The notes under the pieces: model-generated
The model's input: only the letters and a program-made list of their open reading frames with translations
Told to the model about the DNA's origin: nothing
The model's database searches: none
Made by a program: the position numbers and the translations under genes
Source: Luzula sylvatica
Lineage: Eukaryota; Streptophyta; Magnoliopsida; Poales; Juncaceae
Length of the DNA stretch: 64,000 nucleotides
Reading direction: 5' to 3'
Assembly (NCBI GenBank): GCA_946800325.1
Contig: OX326956.1
Coordinates: 13,371,167 to 13,435,166 of the forward strand
In this document: positions 25,801 to 40,324 of the stretch, one piece after another
Layout: every line of letters starts with the position of its first letter
Position numbering within the stretch: position 1 is the stretch's first letter

Positions 25801-28800
25801 GATCATTTGTATCGTATCTTTTAGTACATAACTTTTCACCAAATTTGACGAACACTAAGAAAGTTTGTTTTTCGATTCAAAACAAGATTTTAACGCTTTG
25901 AGGAGTTCAAATAACGTATTTTAAGATCATTTGTATCGTATCTTTTAGTACATGACTTTTCACCAAATTTCACGAACACTAAGAAAGTTTGTTTTTCGAT
26001 TCAAAACAAGATTTTAACGCTTTGAGGAGTTCAAATAACGTGTTTTTAGATCATTTGTATCGTATCTTTTAGTACACAACTTTTCACCAAATTTCACAAA
26101 AACTAAGATAGTTTGTTTTTCGTTTCAAAACAAGATTTTAACGCTTTGAGGAGTTCAAATAACATGTTTTTAGATCATTTGTATCGTATCTTTTACTACA
26201 TAACTTTTCACCAAATTTCACAAACACTAAGAAAGTTTGTTTTTCGATTCAAAACAAGATTTGAACGCTTTGAGGAGTTCAAATAACGTGTTTTAAGATC
26301 ATTTGTATCGTATCATTTACCACATAACTTTTCACCAAATTTCACAAACACTAAGAAAGTTTGTTTTTCGATTCAAACCAAGATTTTAACGCTTTGAGGA
26401 GTTCAAATAACGTGTTTTTAGATCATTTGTATCGTATCTATTACTACATAACTTTTCACCAAATTTCACAAACACTAAGAAAGTTTGTTTTTCGATTCAA
26501 AAGAAGATTTGAACGCTTTGAGGAGTTCAAATAACGTGTTTTTAGATCATTTGTATCGTATCTTTTAGTACATAACTTTTCCCCAAATTTCACAAACACT
26601 AAGATAGTTTGTTTTTCGATTCAAAACAAGATTTGAACGCTTTGAGGAGTTCAAATAACGTGTTTTTAGATCATTTGTATCGTATCTTTTAGTACATAAC
26701 TTTTCACCAAATTTCACAAACACTAAGAAAGTTTGTTTTTCGATTCAAAACAAGATTTTAACGCTCTGAGGAGTTCAAATAACGTGTTTTAAGATCATTT
26801 GTATCGTATCTTTTACTACATAACTTTTCACCAAATTTCACAAACACTAAGAAAGTTTGTTTTTCGATTCAAAACAAGATTTGAACGCTTTGAGGAGTTC
26901 AAATAACGTGTTTTAAGATCATTTGTATCGTATCTTTTAGTACATAACTTTTCACCAAATTTCACAAACACTAAGAAAGTTTGTTTTTCGATTCAAAAGA
27001 AGATTTTAACGCTTTGAGGAGTTCAAATAACGTGTTTTTAGATCATTTGTATCGTATCTTTTAGTACATAACTTTTCCCCAAATTTCACAAACACTAAGA
27101 TAGTTTGTTTTTCGATTCAAAACAAGATTTGAACGCTTTGAGGAGTTCAAATAACGTGTTTTTAGATCATTTGTATCGTATCTTTTAGTACATAATTTTC
27201 ACCAAATTTCACAAACACTAAGATAGTTTGTTTTTCGATTCAAAACAAGATTTTAACGCTTTGAGCAGTTCAAATAACGTGTTTTTAGATCATTTGTATC
27301 GTATCTTTTACTACATAACTTTTCACCAAATTTCACAAACACTAAGAAAGTTTGTTTTTCGATTCAAAACAAGATTTGAACGCTTTGAGGAGTTCAAATA
27401 ACGTGTTTTAAGATCATTTGTATCGTATCTTTTAGTACATAACTTTTCACCAAATTTCACAAACACTAAGATAGTTTGTTTTTCGATTCAAAACAAGATT
27501 TTAACGCTTTGAGCAGTTCAAATAACGTGTTTTTAGATCGTTTGTATCGTATCTTTTACTACATAACATTTCACCAAATTTAACAAACACTAAGAAAGTT
27601 TGTTTTTCGATTCAAAACAAAATTTTAACGCTTTGAGGAGTTCAAATAACGTGTTTTTAGATCATTTGTATCGTATCTTTTAGTACATAACTTTTCACCA
27701 AATTTCACAAACGCTTAGAAAGTTTGTTTTTCGATTCAAAACAAGATTTTAACGCTTTGAGGAGTTCAAATAACGTGTTTTTAGATCATTTGTATCGTAT
27801 CTTTTAGTACATAACTTTTAACCAAATTTCACAAAAACTAAGAAAGTTTGTTTTTCGATTCAAAACAAGATTTTAACGCTTTGAGGAGTTCAAATAACGT
27901 GTTATTAGATCATTTGTATCGTATCTTTTAGTACATAACTTTTCACCAAATTTCACAAACTCTAAGATAGTTTGTTTTTCGATTCAAAACAAGATTTTAA
28001 CGCTTTGAGGAGTTCAAATAACGTGTTTTTAGACCATTTGTATCGTATCTTTTAGTACACAACTTTTCACCAAATTTCACAAACACTAAGATAGTTTGTT
28101 TTTCGTTTCAAAACAAGATTTTAACGCTTTGAGGAGTTCAAATAACATGTTTTTAGATCATTTGTATCGTATCTTTTACTACATAACTTTTCACCAAATT
28201 TCACAAACACTAAGAAAGTTTGTTTTTCGATTCAAAACAAGATTTTAACGCTTTGAGGAGTTCAAATAACGTGTTTTTAGATCATTTGTATCGTATCTTT
28301 TAGTACACAACTTTTCACCAAATTTCACAAAAACTAAGATAGTTTGTTTTTCGTTTCAAAACAAGATTTGAACGCTTTGAGGCGTTCAAATAACGTGTTT
28401 TAAGATCATTTGTATCGTATCTTTTAGTACATAACTTTTCACAAAATTTCACAAACACTAAGAAAGTTTGTTTTTCGATTCAAAACAAGATTTTAACGCT
28501 TTGAGGAGTTCAAATAACGTGTTTTAAGATCATTTGTATTGTATCTTTTACTACATAACTTTTCACCATATTTCACAAACACTAAGAAAGTTTGTTTTTC
28601 GATTCAAAACAAGATTTGAACGCTTTGAGGAGTTCAAATAACAGGTTTTAAGATCATTTGTATCGTATCTTTTAGTACATAACTTTTCACCAAATTTCAC
28701 AAACACTAAGAAAGTTTGTTTTTCGATTCAAAACAAGATTTTAACGCTTTGAGGAGTTCAAATAACGTGTTTTAAGATCAGTTGTATCGTATCTTTTAGT

Positions 28801-31800
28801 ACATAACTTTTCACCAAATTTCACAAACACTAAGAAAGTTTGTTTTTCGATTCAAAACAAGATTTTAACGCTTTGAGGAGTTCAAATAACGTGTTTTTAG
28901 ATCATTTGTATCGTATCTTTTAGTACACAACTTTTCACCAAATTTCACAAAAACTAAGATAGTTTGTTTTTCGTTTCAAAACAAGATTTTAACGCTTTGA
29001 GGAGTTCGAATAACATGTTTTTAGATCATTTGTATCGTATCTTTTACTACATAACTTTTCACCAAATTTCACAAACACTAAGAAAGTTTGTTTTTCGATT
29101 CAAAACAAGATTTGAACGCTTTGAGGAGTTCAAATAACGTGTTTTAAGATCATTTGTATCGTATCATTTACCACATAACTTTTCACCAAATTTCACAAAC
29201 ACTAAGAAAGTTTGTTTTTCGATTCAAACCAAGATTTTAACGCTTTGAGGAGTTCAAATAACGTGTTTTTAGATCATTTGTATCGTATCTATTACTACAT
29301 AACTTTTCACCAAATTTCACAAACACTAAGAAAGTTTGTTTTTCGATTCAAAAGAAGATTTGAACGCTTTGAGGAGTTCAAATAACGTGTTTTTAGATCA
29401 TTTGTATCGTATCTTTTAGTACATAACTTTTCCCCAAATTTCACAAACACTAAGATAGTTTGTTTTTCGATTCAAAACAAGATTTGAACGCTTTGAGGAG
29501 TTCAAATAACGTGTTTTTAGATCATTTGTATCGTATCTTTTAGTACATAACTTTTCACCAAATTTCACAAACACTAAGAAAGTTTGATTTTCGATTCAAA
29601 ACAAGATTTTAACGTTCTGAGGAGTTCAAATAACGTGTTTTAAGATCATTTGTATCGTATCTTTTACTACATAACTTTTCACCAAATTTCACAAACACTA
29701 AGAAAGTTTGTTTTTCGATTCATAACAAGATTTGAACGCTTTGAGGAGTCCAAATAACGTGTTTTTAGATCATTTGTATCGTATCTTTTAGTACATAACT
29801 TTTCACCAAATTTCACAAACACTAAGAAAGTTTGTTTTTCGATTCAAAAGAAGATTTGAACGCTTTGAGGAGTTCAAATAACGTGTTTTTAGATCATTTG
29901 TATCGTATCTTTTAGTACATAACTTTTCCCCAAATTTCACAAACACTAAGATAGTTTGTTTTTCGATTCAAAACAAGATTTAAACGCTTTGAGGAGTTCA
30001 AATAACGTGTTTTTAGATCATTTGTATCGTATCTTTTAGTACATAACTTTTCACCAAATTTCACAAACACTAAGAAAGTTTGTTTTTCGATTCAAAACAA
30101 GATTTTAACGCTCTGAGGAGTTCAAATAACGTGTTTTAAGATCATTTGTATCGTATCTTTTACTACATAACTTTTCACCAAATTTCACAAACACTAAGAA
30201 AGTTTGTTTTTCGATTCAAAAGAAGATTTGAACGCTTTGAGGAGTTCAAATAACGTGTTTTTAGATCATTTGTATCGTATCTTTTAGTACATAACTTTTC
30301 ACCAAATTTCACAAACACTAATAAAGTTTGTTTTTCGATTCAAAACAAGATTTTAACGCTTTGAGGAGTTCAAATAACGTATTTTAAGATCATTTGTATC
30401 GTATCTTTTACTACATGACTTTTCACCAAATTTCACGAACACTAAGAAAGTTTGTTTTTCGATTCAAAACAAGATTTTAACGCTTTGAGGAGTTCAAATA
30501 ACGTGTTTTTAGATCATTTGTATCGTATCTTTTAGTACACAACTTTTCACCAAATTTCACAAAAACTAAGATAGTTTGTTTTTCGTTTCAAAACAAGATT
30601 TTAACGCTTTGAGGAGTTCAAATAACATGTTTTTAGATCATTTGTATCGTATCTTTTACTACATAACTTTTCACCAAATTTCACAAACACTAAGAAAGTT
30701 TGTTTTTCGATTCAAAACAAGATTTGAACGCTTTGAGGAGTTCAAATAACGTGTTTTAAGATCATTTGTATCGTATCATTTACCACATAACTTTTCACCA
30801 AATTTCACAAACACTAAGAAAGTTTGTTTTTCGATTCAAACCAAGATTTTAACGCTTTGAGGAGTTCAAATAACGTGTTTTTAGATCATTTGTATCGTAT
30901 CTATTACTACATAACTTTTCACCAAATTTCACAAACACTAAGAAAGTTTGTTTTTCGATTCAAAAGAAGATTTGAACGCTTTGAGGAGTTCAAATAACGT
31001 GTTTTTAGATCATTTGTATCGTATCTTTTAGTACATAACTTTTCCCCAAATTTCACAAACACTAAGATAGTTTGTTTTTCGATTCAAAACAAGATTTGAA
31101 CGCTTTGAGGAGTTCAAATAACGTGTTTTTAGATCATTTGTATCGTATCTTTTAGTACATAACTTTTCACCAAATTTCACAAACACTAAGAAAGTTTGTT
31201 TTTCGATTCAAAACAAGATTTTAACGCTCTGAGGAGTTCAAATAACGTGTTTTAAGATCATTTGTATCGTATCTTTTACTACATAACTTTTCACCAAATT
31301 TCACAAACACTAAGAAAGTTTGTTTTTCGATTCATAACAAGATTTGAACGCTTTGAGGAGTCCAAATAACGTGTTTTTAGGTCATTTGTATAGTATCTTT
31401 TAGTACATAATTTTCACCAAATTTCACAAACACTAAGATAGTTTGTTTTTCGATTCAAAACAAGATTTTAACGCTTTGAGCAGTACAACTAACGTGTTTT
31501 TAGATCATTTGTATGGTATCTTTTACTACATAACTTTTCACCAAATTTCACAAACACTAAGAAAGTTTGTTTTTCGATTCAAAACAAGATTTGAACGCTT
31601 TGAGGAGTTCAAATAACGTGTTTTTAGATCATTTGTATCGTATCTTTTAGTACACAACTTTTCACCAAATTTCACAAACACTAAGATAGTTTGTTTTTCG
31701 TTTCAAAACAAGATTTTAACGCTTCGTGGAGTTCAAATAACGTGTTTTTAGATCATTTGTATCGTATCTTTTAGTACACAACTTTTCACCAAATTTCACA

Positions 31801-34800
31801 AACACTAAGATAGTTTGTTTTTCGATTCAAAACAAGATTTGAACGCTTTGAGCAGTTCAAATAACGTGTTTTAAGATCATTTGTATCGTATCTTTTACTA
31901 CATAACTTTTCACCAAATTTCACAAACACTAAGAAAATTTGTTTTTCGATTCAAAACAAGATTTGAACGCTTTGAGCAGTTCAAATAACGTGTTTTTAGA
32001 TCATTTGTATCGTATCTTTTAGTACATAACTTTTCACCAAATTTCACAAACACTAAGATAGTTTGTTTTTCGATTCAAAACAAAATTCTAACGCTTTGAG
32101 CAGTTCAAATAACATGTTTTTAGATCATTTGTATCGTATCTTTTAGTACACAACTTTTCACTAAATTTCACAAACGCTAAGAAAGTTTGTTTTTCGATTC
32201 AAAACAAGATTTTAACGCTTTGAGGAGTTCAAATAACGTGTTTTTAGATCATTTGTATCGTATCTTTTACTACATAACTTTTAACCAAATTTCACAAACA
32301 CTAAGAAAGTTTGTTTTTCGATTCAAAACAAGATTTGAACGCTTTGAGGAGTTCAAATAACGTGTTTTTAAATCATTTGTATCGTATCTTTTAGTACATA
32401 ACTTTTCACCAAATTTCACAAACGAGATAGTTTGTTTTTCGTTTCAAAACAAGATTTTAACGCTTTGAGGAGTTCAAATAACGTGTTTTTAGATCATTTG
32501 TATCGTATCTTTTACTACATAACTTTTCACCAAATTTCACAAACACTAAGATAGTTTGTTTTTCGATTCAAAACAAGATTTGAACGCTTTGAGCAGTTCA
32601 AATAACGTGTTTTAAGATCATTTGTATCGTATCTTTTACTACATAACTTTTCACCAAATTTCACAAACACTAAGAAAATTTGTTTTTCGATTCAAAACAA
32701 GATTTGAACGCTTTGAGGAGTTCAAATAACGTGTTTTTAGATCATTTGTATCGTATCTTTTACTACATAACTTTTCACCAAATTTCACAAACACTAAGAT
32801 AGTTTGTTTTTCGATTCAAAACAAGATTTTAACGCTTTGAGCAGTTCAAATAACGTGTTTTTAGATCATTTGTATCGTATCTTTTAGTACACAACTTTTC
32901 ACCAAATTTCACAAACGCTAAGAAAGTTTGTTTTTCGATTCAAAACAAGATTTTAACGCTTTGAGGAGTTCAAATAACGTGTTTTTAGATCATTTGTATC
33001 GTATCTTTTACTACATAACTTTTAACCAAATTTCACAAACACTAAGAAAGTTTGTTTTTCGATTCAAAACAAGATTTGAACGCTTTGAGGAGTTCAAATA
33101 ACGTGTTTTTAAATCATTTGTATCGTATCTTTTAGTACATAACTTTTCACCAAATTTCACAAACGCTAAGATAGTTTGTTTTTCGTTTCAAAACAAGATT
33201 TTAACGCCTTGAGGAGTTCAAATAACGTGTTTTTAGATCATTTGTATCGTATCTTTTACTACATAACTTTTCACCAAATTTCACAAACACTAAGATAGTT
33301 TGTTTTTCGATTCAAAACAAGATTTGAACGCTTTGAGCAGTTCAAATAACGTGTTTTAAGATCATTTGTATCGTATCTTTTACTACATAACTTTTCACCA
33401 AATTTCACAAACACTAAGAAAATTTGTTTTTCGATTCAAAACAAGATTTGAACGCTTTGAGGAGTTCAAATAACGTGTTTTTAGATCATTTGTATCGTAT
33501 CTTTTACTACATAACTTTTCACCAAATTTCACAAACACTAAGATAGTTTGTTTTTCGATTCAAAACAAGATTTTAACGCTTTGAGCAGTTCAAATAACGT
33601 GTTTTTAGATCATTTGTATCGTATCTTTTACTACATAACTTTTCACCAAATTTCACAAACACTAAGAAAGTTTGTTTTTCGATTCAAAACAAGATTTTAA
33701 CACTTTGAGGAGTTCAAATAACGTGTTTTAAGATCATTTGTATCGTATCTTTTAGTACACAACTTTTCACCAAATTTCACAAACGCTAAGATAGTTTGTT
33801 TTTAGATTCAAAACAAGATTTTAACGCTTTGAGCAGTTCAAATAACGTGTTTTTAGACATTTGTATCGTATCTTTTACTACATAACTTTTCACCAAATTT
33901 AACAAACACTAAGAAAGTTTGTTTTTCGATTCAAAACAAAATTTTAACGCTTTGAGGAGTTCAAATAACGTGTTTTAAGATCATTTGTATCGTATCATTT
34001 ACCACATAACTTTTCACCAAATTTCACAAACACTAAGAAAGTTTGTTTTTCGATTCAAACCAAGATTTTAACGCTTTGAGGAGTTCAAATAACGTGTTTT
34101 TAGATCATTTGTATCGTATCTATTACTACATAACTTTTCACCAAATTTCACAAACACTAAGAAAGTTTGTTTTTCGATTCAAAAGAAGATTTGAACGCTT
34201 TGAGGAGTTGAAATAACGTGTTTTTAGATCATTTGTATCGTATCTTTTAGTACATAACTTTTCCCCAAATTTCACAAACACTAAGATAGTTTGTTTTTCG
34301 ATTCAAAACAAGATTTGAACGCTTTGAGGAGTTCAAATAACGTGTTTTTAGATCATTTGTATCGTATCTTTTAGTACATAACTTTTCACCAAATTTCACA
34401 AACACTAAGAAAGTTTGTTTTTCGATTCAAAACAAGATTTTAACGCTCTGAGGAGTTCAAATAACGTGTTTTAAGATCATTTGTATCGTATCTTTTACTA
34501 CATAACTTTTCACCAAATTTCACAAACACTAAGAAAGTTTGTTTTTCGATTCATAACAAGATTTGAACGCTTTGAGGAGTCCAAATAACGTGTTTTTAGA
34601 TCATTTGTATCGTATCTTTTAGTACATAACTTTTCACCAAATTTCACAAACACTAAGAAAGTTTGTTTTTCGATTCAAAAGAAGATTTGAACGCTTTGAG
34701 GAGTTCAAATAACGTGTTTTTAGATCATTTGTATCGTATCTTTTAGTACATAACTTTTCCCCAAATTTCACAAACACTAAGATAGTTTGTTTTTCGATTC

Positions 34801-37181
34801 AAAACAACATTTGAACGCTTTGAGGAGTTCAAATAACATGTTTTTAGATCATTTGTATCGTATCTTTTAGTACATAACTTTTCACCAAATTTCACAAACA
34901 CTAAGAAAGTTTGTTTTTCGATTCAAAACAAGATTTTAACGCTCTGAGGAGTTCAAATAACGTGTTTTAAGATCATTTGTATCGTATCTTTTACTACATA
35001 ACTTTTCACCAAATTTCACAAACACTAAGAAAGTTTGTTTTTCGATTCAAAACAAGATTTGAACGCTTTGAGGAGTTCAAATAACGTGTTTTTAGATCAT
35101 TTGTATCGTATCTTTTAGTACATAACTTTTCACCAAATTTCACAAACACTAAGAAAGTTTGTTTTTCGATTCAAAACAAGATTTTAACGCTTTGAGGAGT
35201 TCAAATAACGTATTTTAAGATCATTTGTATCGTATCTTTTAGTACATGACTTTTCACCAAATTTCACGAACACTAAGAAAGTTTGTTTTTCGATTCAAAA
35301 CAAGATTTTAACGCTTTGAGGAGTTCAAATAACGTGTTTTTAGATCATTTGTATCGTATCTTTTAGTACACAACGTTTCACCAAATTTCACAAAAACTAA
35401 GATAGTTTGTTTTTCGTTTCAAAACAAGATTTTAACGCTTTGAGGAGTTCAAATAACATGTTTTTAGATCATTTGTATCGTATCTTTTACTACATAACTT
35501 TTCACCAAATTTCACAAACACTAAGAAAGTTTGTTTTTCGATTCAAAACAAGATTTGAACGCTTTGAGGAGTTCAAATAACGTGTTTTAAGATCATTTGT
35601 ATCGTATCATTTACCACATAACTTTTCACCAAATTTCACAAACACTAAGAAAGTTTGTTTTTCGATTCAAACCAAGATTTTAACGCTTTGAGGAGTTCAA
35701 ATAACGTGTTTTTAGATCATTTGTATCGTATCTATTACTACATAACTTTTCACCAAATTTCACAAACACTAAGAAAGTTTGTTTTTCGATTCAAAAGAAG
35801 ATTTGAACGCTTTGAGGAGTTCAAATAACGTGTTTTTAGATCATTTGTATCGTATCTTTTAGTACATAACTTTTCCCCAAATTTCACAAACACTAAGATA
35901 GTTTGTTTTTCGATTCAAAACAAGATTTGAACGCTTTGAGGAGTTCAAATAACGTGTTTTTAGATCATTTGTATCGTATCTTTTAGTACATAACTTTTCA
36001 CCAAATTTCACAAACACTAAGAAAGTTTGTTTTTCGATTCAAAACAAGATTTTAACGCTCTGAGGAGTTCAAATAACGTGTTTTAAGATCATTTGTATCG
36101 TATCTTTTACTACATAACTTTTCACCAAATTTCACAAACACTAAGAAAGTTTGTTTTTCGATTCATAACCAGATTTGAACGCTTTGAGGAGTCCAAATAA
36201 CGTGTTTTTAGGTCATTTGTATAGTATCTTTTAGTACATAATTTTCACCAAATTTCACAAACACTAAGATAGTTTGTTTTTCGATTCAAAACAAGATTTT
36301 AACGCTTTGAGCAGTACAAATAACGGGTTTTAAGATCATTTGTATCGTATCTTTTAGTACATAACTTTTCACCAAATTTCACAAACACTAAGAAAGTTTG
36401 TTTTTCGATTCAAAACAAGATTTTAACGCTTTGAGGAGTTCAAATAACGTGTTTCAAGATCATTTGTATCGTATCTTTTAGTACATAACTTTTCACCAAA
36501 TTTCACAAACACTAAGAAAGTTTGTTTTTCGATTCAAAACAAGATTTTAACGCTTTGAGGAGTTCAAATAACGTGTTTTAAGATCATTTGTATCGTATCT
36601 TTTAGTACATGACTTTTCACCAAATTTCACGAACACTAAGAAAGTTTGTTTTTCGATTCAAAACAAGATTTGAACGCTTTGAGCAGTTCAAATAACGTGT
36701 TTTAAGATCATTTGTATCGTATCTTTTACTACATAACTTTTCACCAAATTTCACAAACACTAAGAAAGTTTGTTTTTCGATTCAAAACAAGATTTGAACG
36801 CTTTGAGGAGTTCAAATAACGTGTTTTTAGATCATTTGTATCGTATCTTTTACTACATAACTTTTCACCAAATTTCACAAACACTAAGATAGTTTGTTTT
36901 TCGATTCAAAACAAGATTTTAACGCTTTGAGCAGTTCAAATAACGTGTTTTAAGATCATTTGTATCGTATCTTTTACTACATAACTTTTCACCAAATTTA
37001 ACAAACACTAAGAAAGTTTGTTTTTCGATTCAAAACAAAATTTTAACGCTTTGAGGAGTTCAAATAACGTGTTTTTAAATCATTTGTATCGTATCTTTTA
37101 GTACGTAACTTTTCACCAAATTTCACAAACGCTAAGATAGTTTGTTTTTCGATTCAAAACAAGATTTTAACGCTTTGAGGA
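16845..37181. repeat. 124-bp satellite array, central arm
   Basis: About 164 monomers of the same satellite, continuing in phase from 6220. It is a mosaic of duplicated blocks. 17448 to about 20057 matches 1 to about 2610 at a constant offset of 17447. 25950-28240 matches 4783-6220 plus 16845-17700 without indels. A 19-unit block near 20.3-22.65 kb is repeated in tandem at 22.65-25.0 kb (offset 2356), including the private variant TTTTCAGATC at 22447 and 24803. The marker CATTTACCAC recurs at 11, 13, 19, 18, about 23, 13, about 26 and 13 units. No coding potential is seen. Confidence 0.97.
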
Positions 37182-38883
37182 TGTAATAAATATAAAAAGT
37201 ATGGTTTTCATATTTGTCGTTATGCTTCTATAAATTATCTCAAATCTAAATCGTAGTTTTAATAAGATAATATTCCCAGATTATAAACTTATTTGGAAAT
37301 ACTAACATCAGAATAAATAATATATTTTGAATGATTATGTGAATATAATAATTTTGAGGTAATGTAAATATATATGTTTTGGGGGTAATTTTGAAATATC
37401 ACCATTTCATGGTCATTTGGGCCAAGCGATTGTTTCTAAGGCCCGAGCTTAATACTTAGGCGGTTCCATTGTGTGAGGATAAGGGCAGAGAGACACTTCA
37501 TTCAGTTCCACAATTATATTCCTTATTCCCAATACCCTAAGTCATTTCGCCCAAAAGTAAGATGAGAGAAATTGTATCTGTTGGAGAAATATATTAAACT
37601 GAAGTGTGATGAAGTAAGATGTCGTCCAGTAGTGCTACATAGGAAGTGATTTTGAGGTATCTTGCTGCGTTTCGAGTTTTCGTTCTTTATCGGTTCATAT
37701 TGATGTTCGTTTTCTGAGCTAGGTTTTCGATCTGGTTTGACGGGTTTTATCTTGTAGTTCATTGATTTCGTTCCGTCAGGTGAGTGCTACTCTCACTTTC
37801 CTCTTATTAAGAATCCAATTACGATCGTTTCTAGACCTTACATGATAGTTTAGGGTTCTCGCTTTAGAAATCCGTATTTGCTTTAAAAACCGTGTTACCT
37901 CAACAAAATATATATTATGTAGATTTGATCATATATATGTATGTAGAATTTGAGTTTGATAAAACGTAAGCCGGGCTTACGGTTTTGAAAGAGGGTCCTA
38001 TGTGTACATACGCGGCTCCTCCGGTATGTTTTAGTTTGTTAGGTGTAGTGTCGCGTGACCCCGTGGCGCTCTATGGAGGGAATTGCGTAGCAATCTTGAT
38101 GTAGTGCAAAGTCCAGACCCATGAGGGGTTTGGCGGAGGCGAAAGGATATCCGGTCGTCAGCTCATTTTCTAGGGAATTCGCGCTTCCCGAGCTTTTGGA
38201 TTTGTTCCAGCCCGTGTGTGTGACTTGCTATCCCCCGGGTTGGCACTTCAGTCGAGAGTTATTTGCGCCCTCACCCCGGGTAAAAGTATTAGTATGTATA
38301 CGATTAGTTATAAAGGTAAGTGATTTGATTTCGAGAAAAACCGGGACAAGTACTTTGAGAAGTATTTATATACATATATAATTTATGATTTTGATTATTT
38401 TCGAGCGAGGTTTTTGACTAGCATGTAAAAGGTCGATCTTAATAAGCTAGGCTCAAAACTCACTCACTTAGTCAATTACGTGACTAACCATTTTATTTGA
38501 ATGTTTTGAGTCTAGGTACGGTGGACAGATCATCCGGGGTAGCGGGTATCTAGAGTGTGAGTAAGACGGTTTCGTTTTCATCGCGGAACCTCCATATTGT
38601 GTATATTTGTTTACTTCTGTTTCTGGCCAGCGAGCCTTTTGTTGCGACATTTTGTTTAGTTTGTGTTTGTTTATGTCGTGTTTGTGTTTATAATCTTCCG
38701 CTAGGTTTCTTTGTGTTCGTGTGTATGTGTTATGGTGATGCATGTATATATCTGCGTCTGTCGTTGGTTTCGAGTTGTGGTATTTATGTTTTGTGAATTT
38801 ATCATATAAGAGCCTGTGGTATACGAGTTGTATACTGGCGGGTTGCCGCACCCTTTTCCATTTTATATTTTTGGGATGTGACA
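37182..38883 (+). mobile_element. Solo LTR, probably of a chromovirus-type Ty3 element
   Basis: This 1,702-bp insertion in the satellite begins TGTAATAAA and ends GGGATGTGACA, with a perfect 5-bp target duplication GAGGA (37177-37181 and 38884-38888). It has TG..CA ends but no internal protein domains, as expected of a solo LTR left by recombination between two LTRs. The end ..TGTGACA on this strand resembles Tekay/Del-type LTRs, which are usually followed by a tRNA-Met primer site; the family and orientation are inferred. Short open frames inside it on both strands show no recognisable domain. Confidence 0.85.
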
Positions 38884-39718
38884 GAGGAGTTCAAATAACG
38901 TGTTTTTAGATCATTTGTATCGTATCTTTTAGTACATAACTTTTCACCAAATTTCACAAACACTAAGATAGTTTGTTTTTCGATTCAAAACAAGATTTTA
39001 ACGCTTTGAGCAGTTCAAATAACGTGTTTTAAGATCATTTGTATCGTATCTTTTAGTACATAACTTTTCACCAAATTTCACAAACACTAAGAAAGTTTGT
39101 TTTTCGATTCAAAACAAGATTTTAACGCTTTGAGGAGTTCAAATAACGTGTTTTAAGATCATTTGTATCGTATCTTTTAGTACATAACTCTTCACCAAAT
39201 TTCACAAACACTAAGAAAGTTTGTTTTTCGATTCAAAACAAGATTTGAACGCTTTGAGGAGTTCAAATAACGTGTTTTTAGATCATTTGTATCATATCTT
39301 TTAGTACATAACTTTTCACCAAATTTCACAAACACTAAGATAATTTGTTTTTCGATTCAAAACAAGATTTTAACGCTTTGAGCAGTTCAAATAACGTGTT
39401 TTTAGATCATTTGTATCGTATCTTTTACTACAAAACTTTTCACCAAATTTCACAAACACTATGAAAGTTTGTTTTTCGATTCAAAACAAGATTTGAACGC
39501 TTTGAGGAGTTCAAATAACGTGTTTTAAGATCATTTGTATCGTATCTTTTAGTACATAACTTTTCACCAAATTTTACAAATACTAAGAAAGTTTGTTTTT
39601 CGATTCAAAACAAACTTTTAACGCTTTGAGGAGTTCAAATAACGTGTTTTTAGATCATACGTATCGTATCTTTTACTAAATAACTTTTCACCAAAGTTAA
39701 CACACACTATGAAAGTTT
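38884..39718. repeat. 124-bp satellite array, terminal arm
   Basis: Nearly seven more monomers, in phase with the array before the solo LTR. The last one is degenerate (CCAAAGTTAACACACACT, then GAAAGTTT) and the repeat stops at about 39718, marking the physical edge of the array in this window. Confidence 0.95.
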
Positions 39719-40324
39719 ATGTGTATAAAAAATCTATCATTTAAATATTTGATAACTGTACAATGATCAGTGTTCTAAATATCACTGATATGGACCAGTA
39801 TGTCGGTTTCACATTTCTAATTAGTGGCCCTCCGTTAGATATGTTCCGTATCGGTTGAGTAAACCGGTCGACCGATACACAGAACGATATGGGCCGATAT
39901 GGGCCGATATTTGGACCGATTTGAACCGATTTGGATTTAAAACATAAATTATTTTGAATATTATTTTGGGCTGACCTATCTTTTAACAATATTTTCATTA
40001 ATATTTTTGATCCAATTGTTTCCATCTCTTTCTTTCTTTATATAATATTTTTCGTCGAAAATGAAATCAATTTTGATCCGTACGAGATTATATTTTCATT
40101 GGGGGCACCCGCATCTACACAGATGGTTAATGAACACAATTTCGTGGTTTAGTATTATTTGTAAATTTTATGTTATAATTTTAAATGTAACTTTAGTTTA
40201 ACTTGAAATTTATGTGTATTGTTAAATTTTGAATATTAATCTTGTAAAATTATATCTTATATATAAATCAAACAAATTTCTTGCAATTCTAGGCCTCCAC
40301 GTCATCAAGGGCTTTTGTGTAAAA

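Noticed and set aside
38121..38851. Open frames within the solo LTR
   Set aside because: They lie in LTR sequence, overlap on both strands, and have no recognisable domain.
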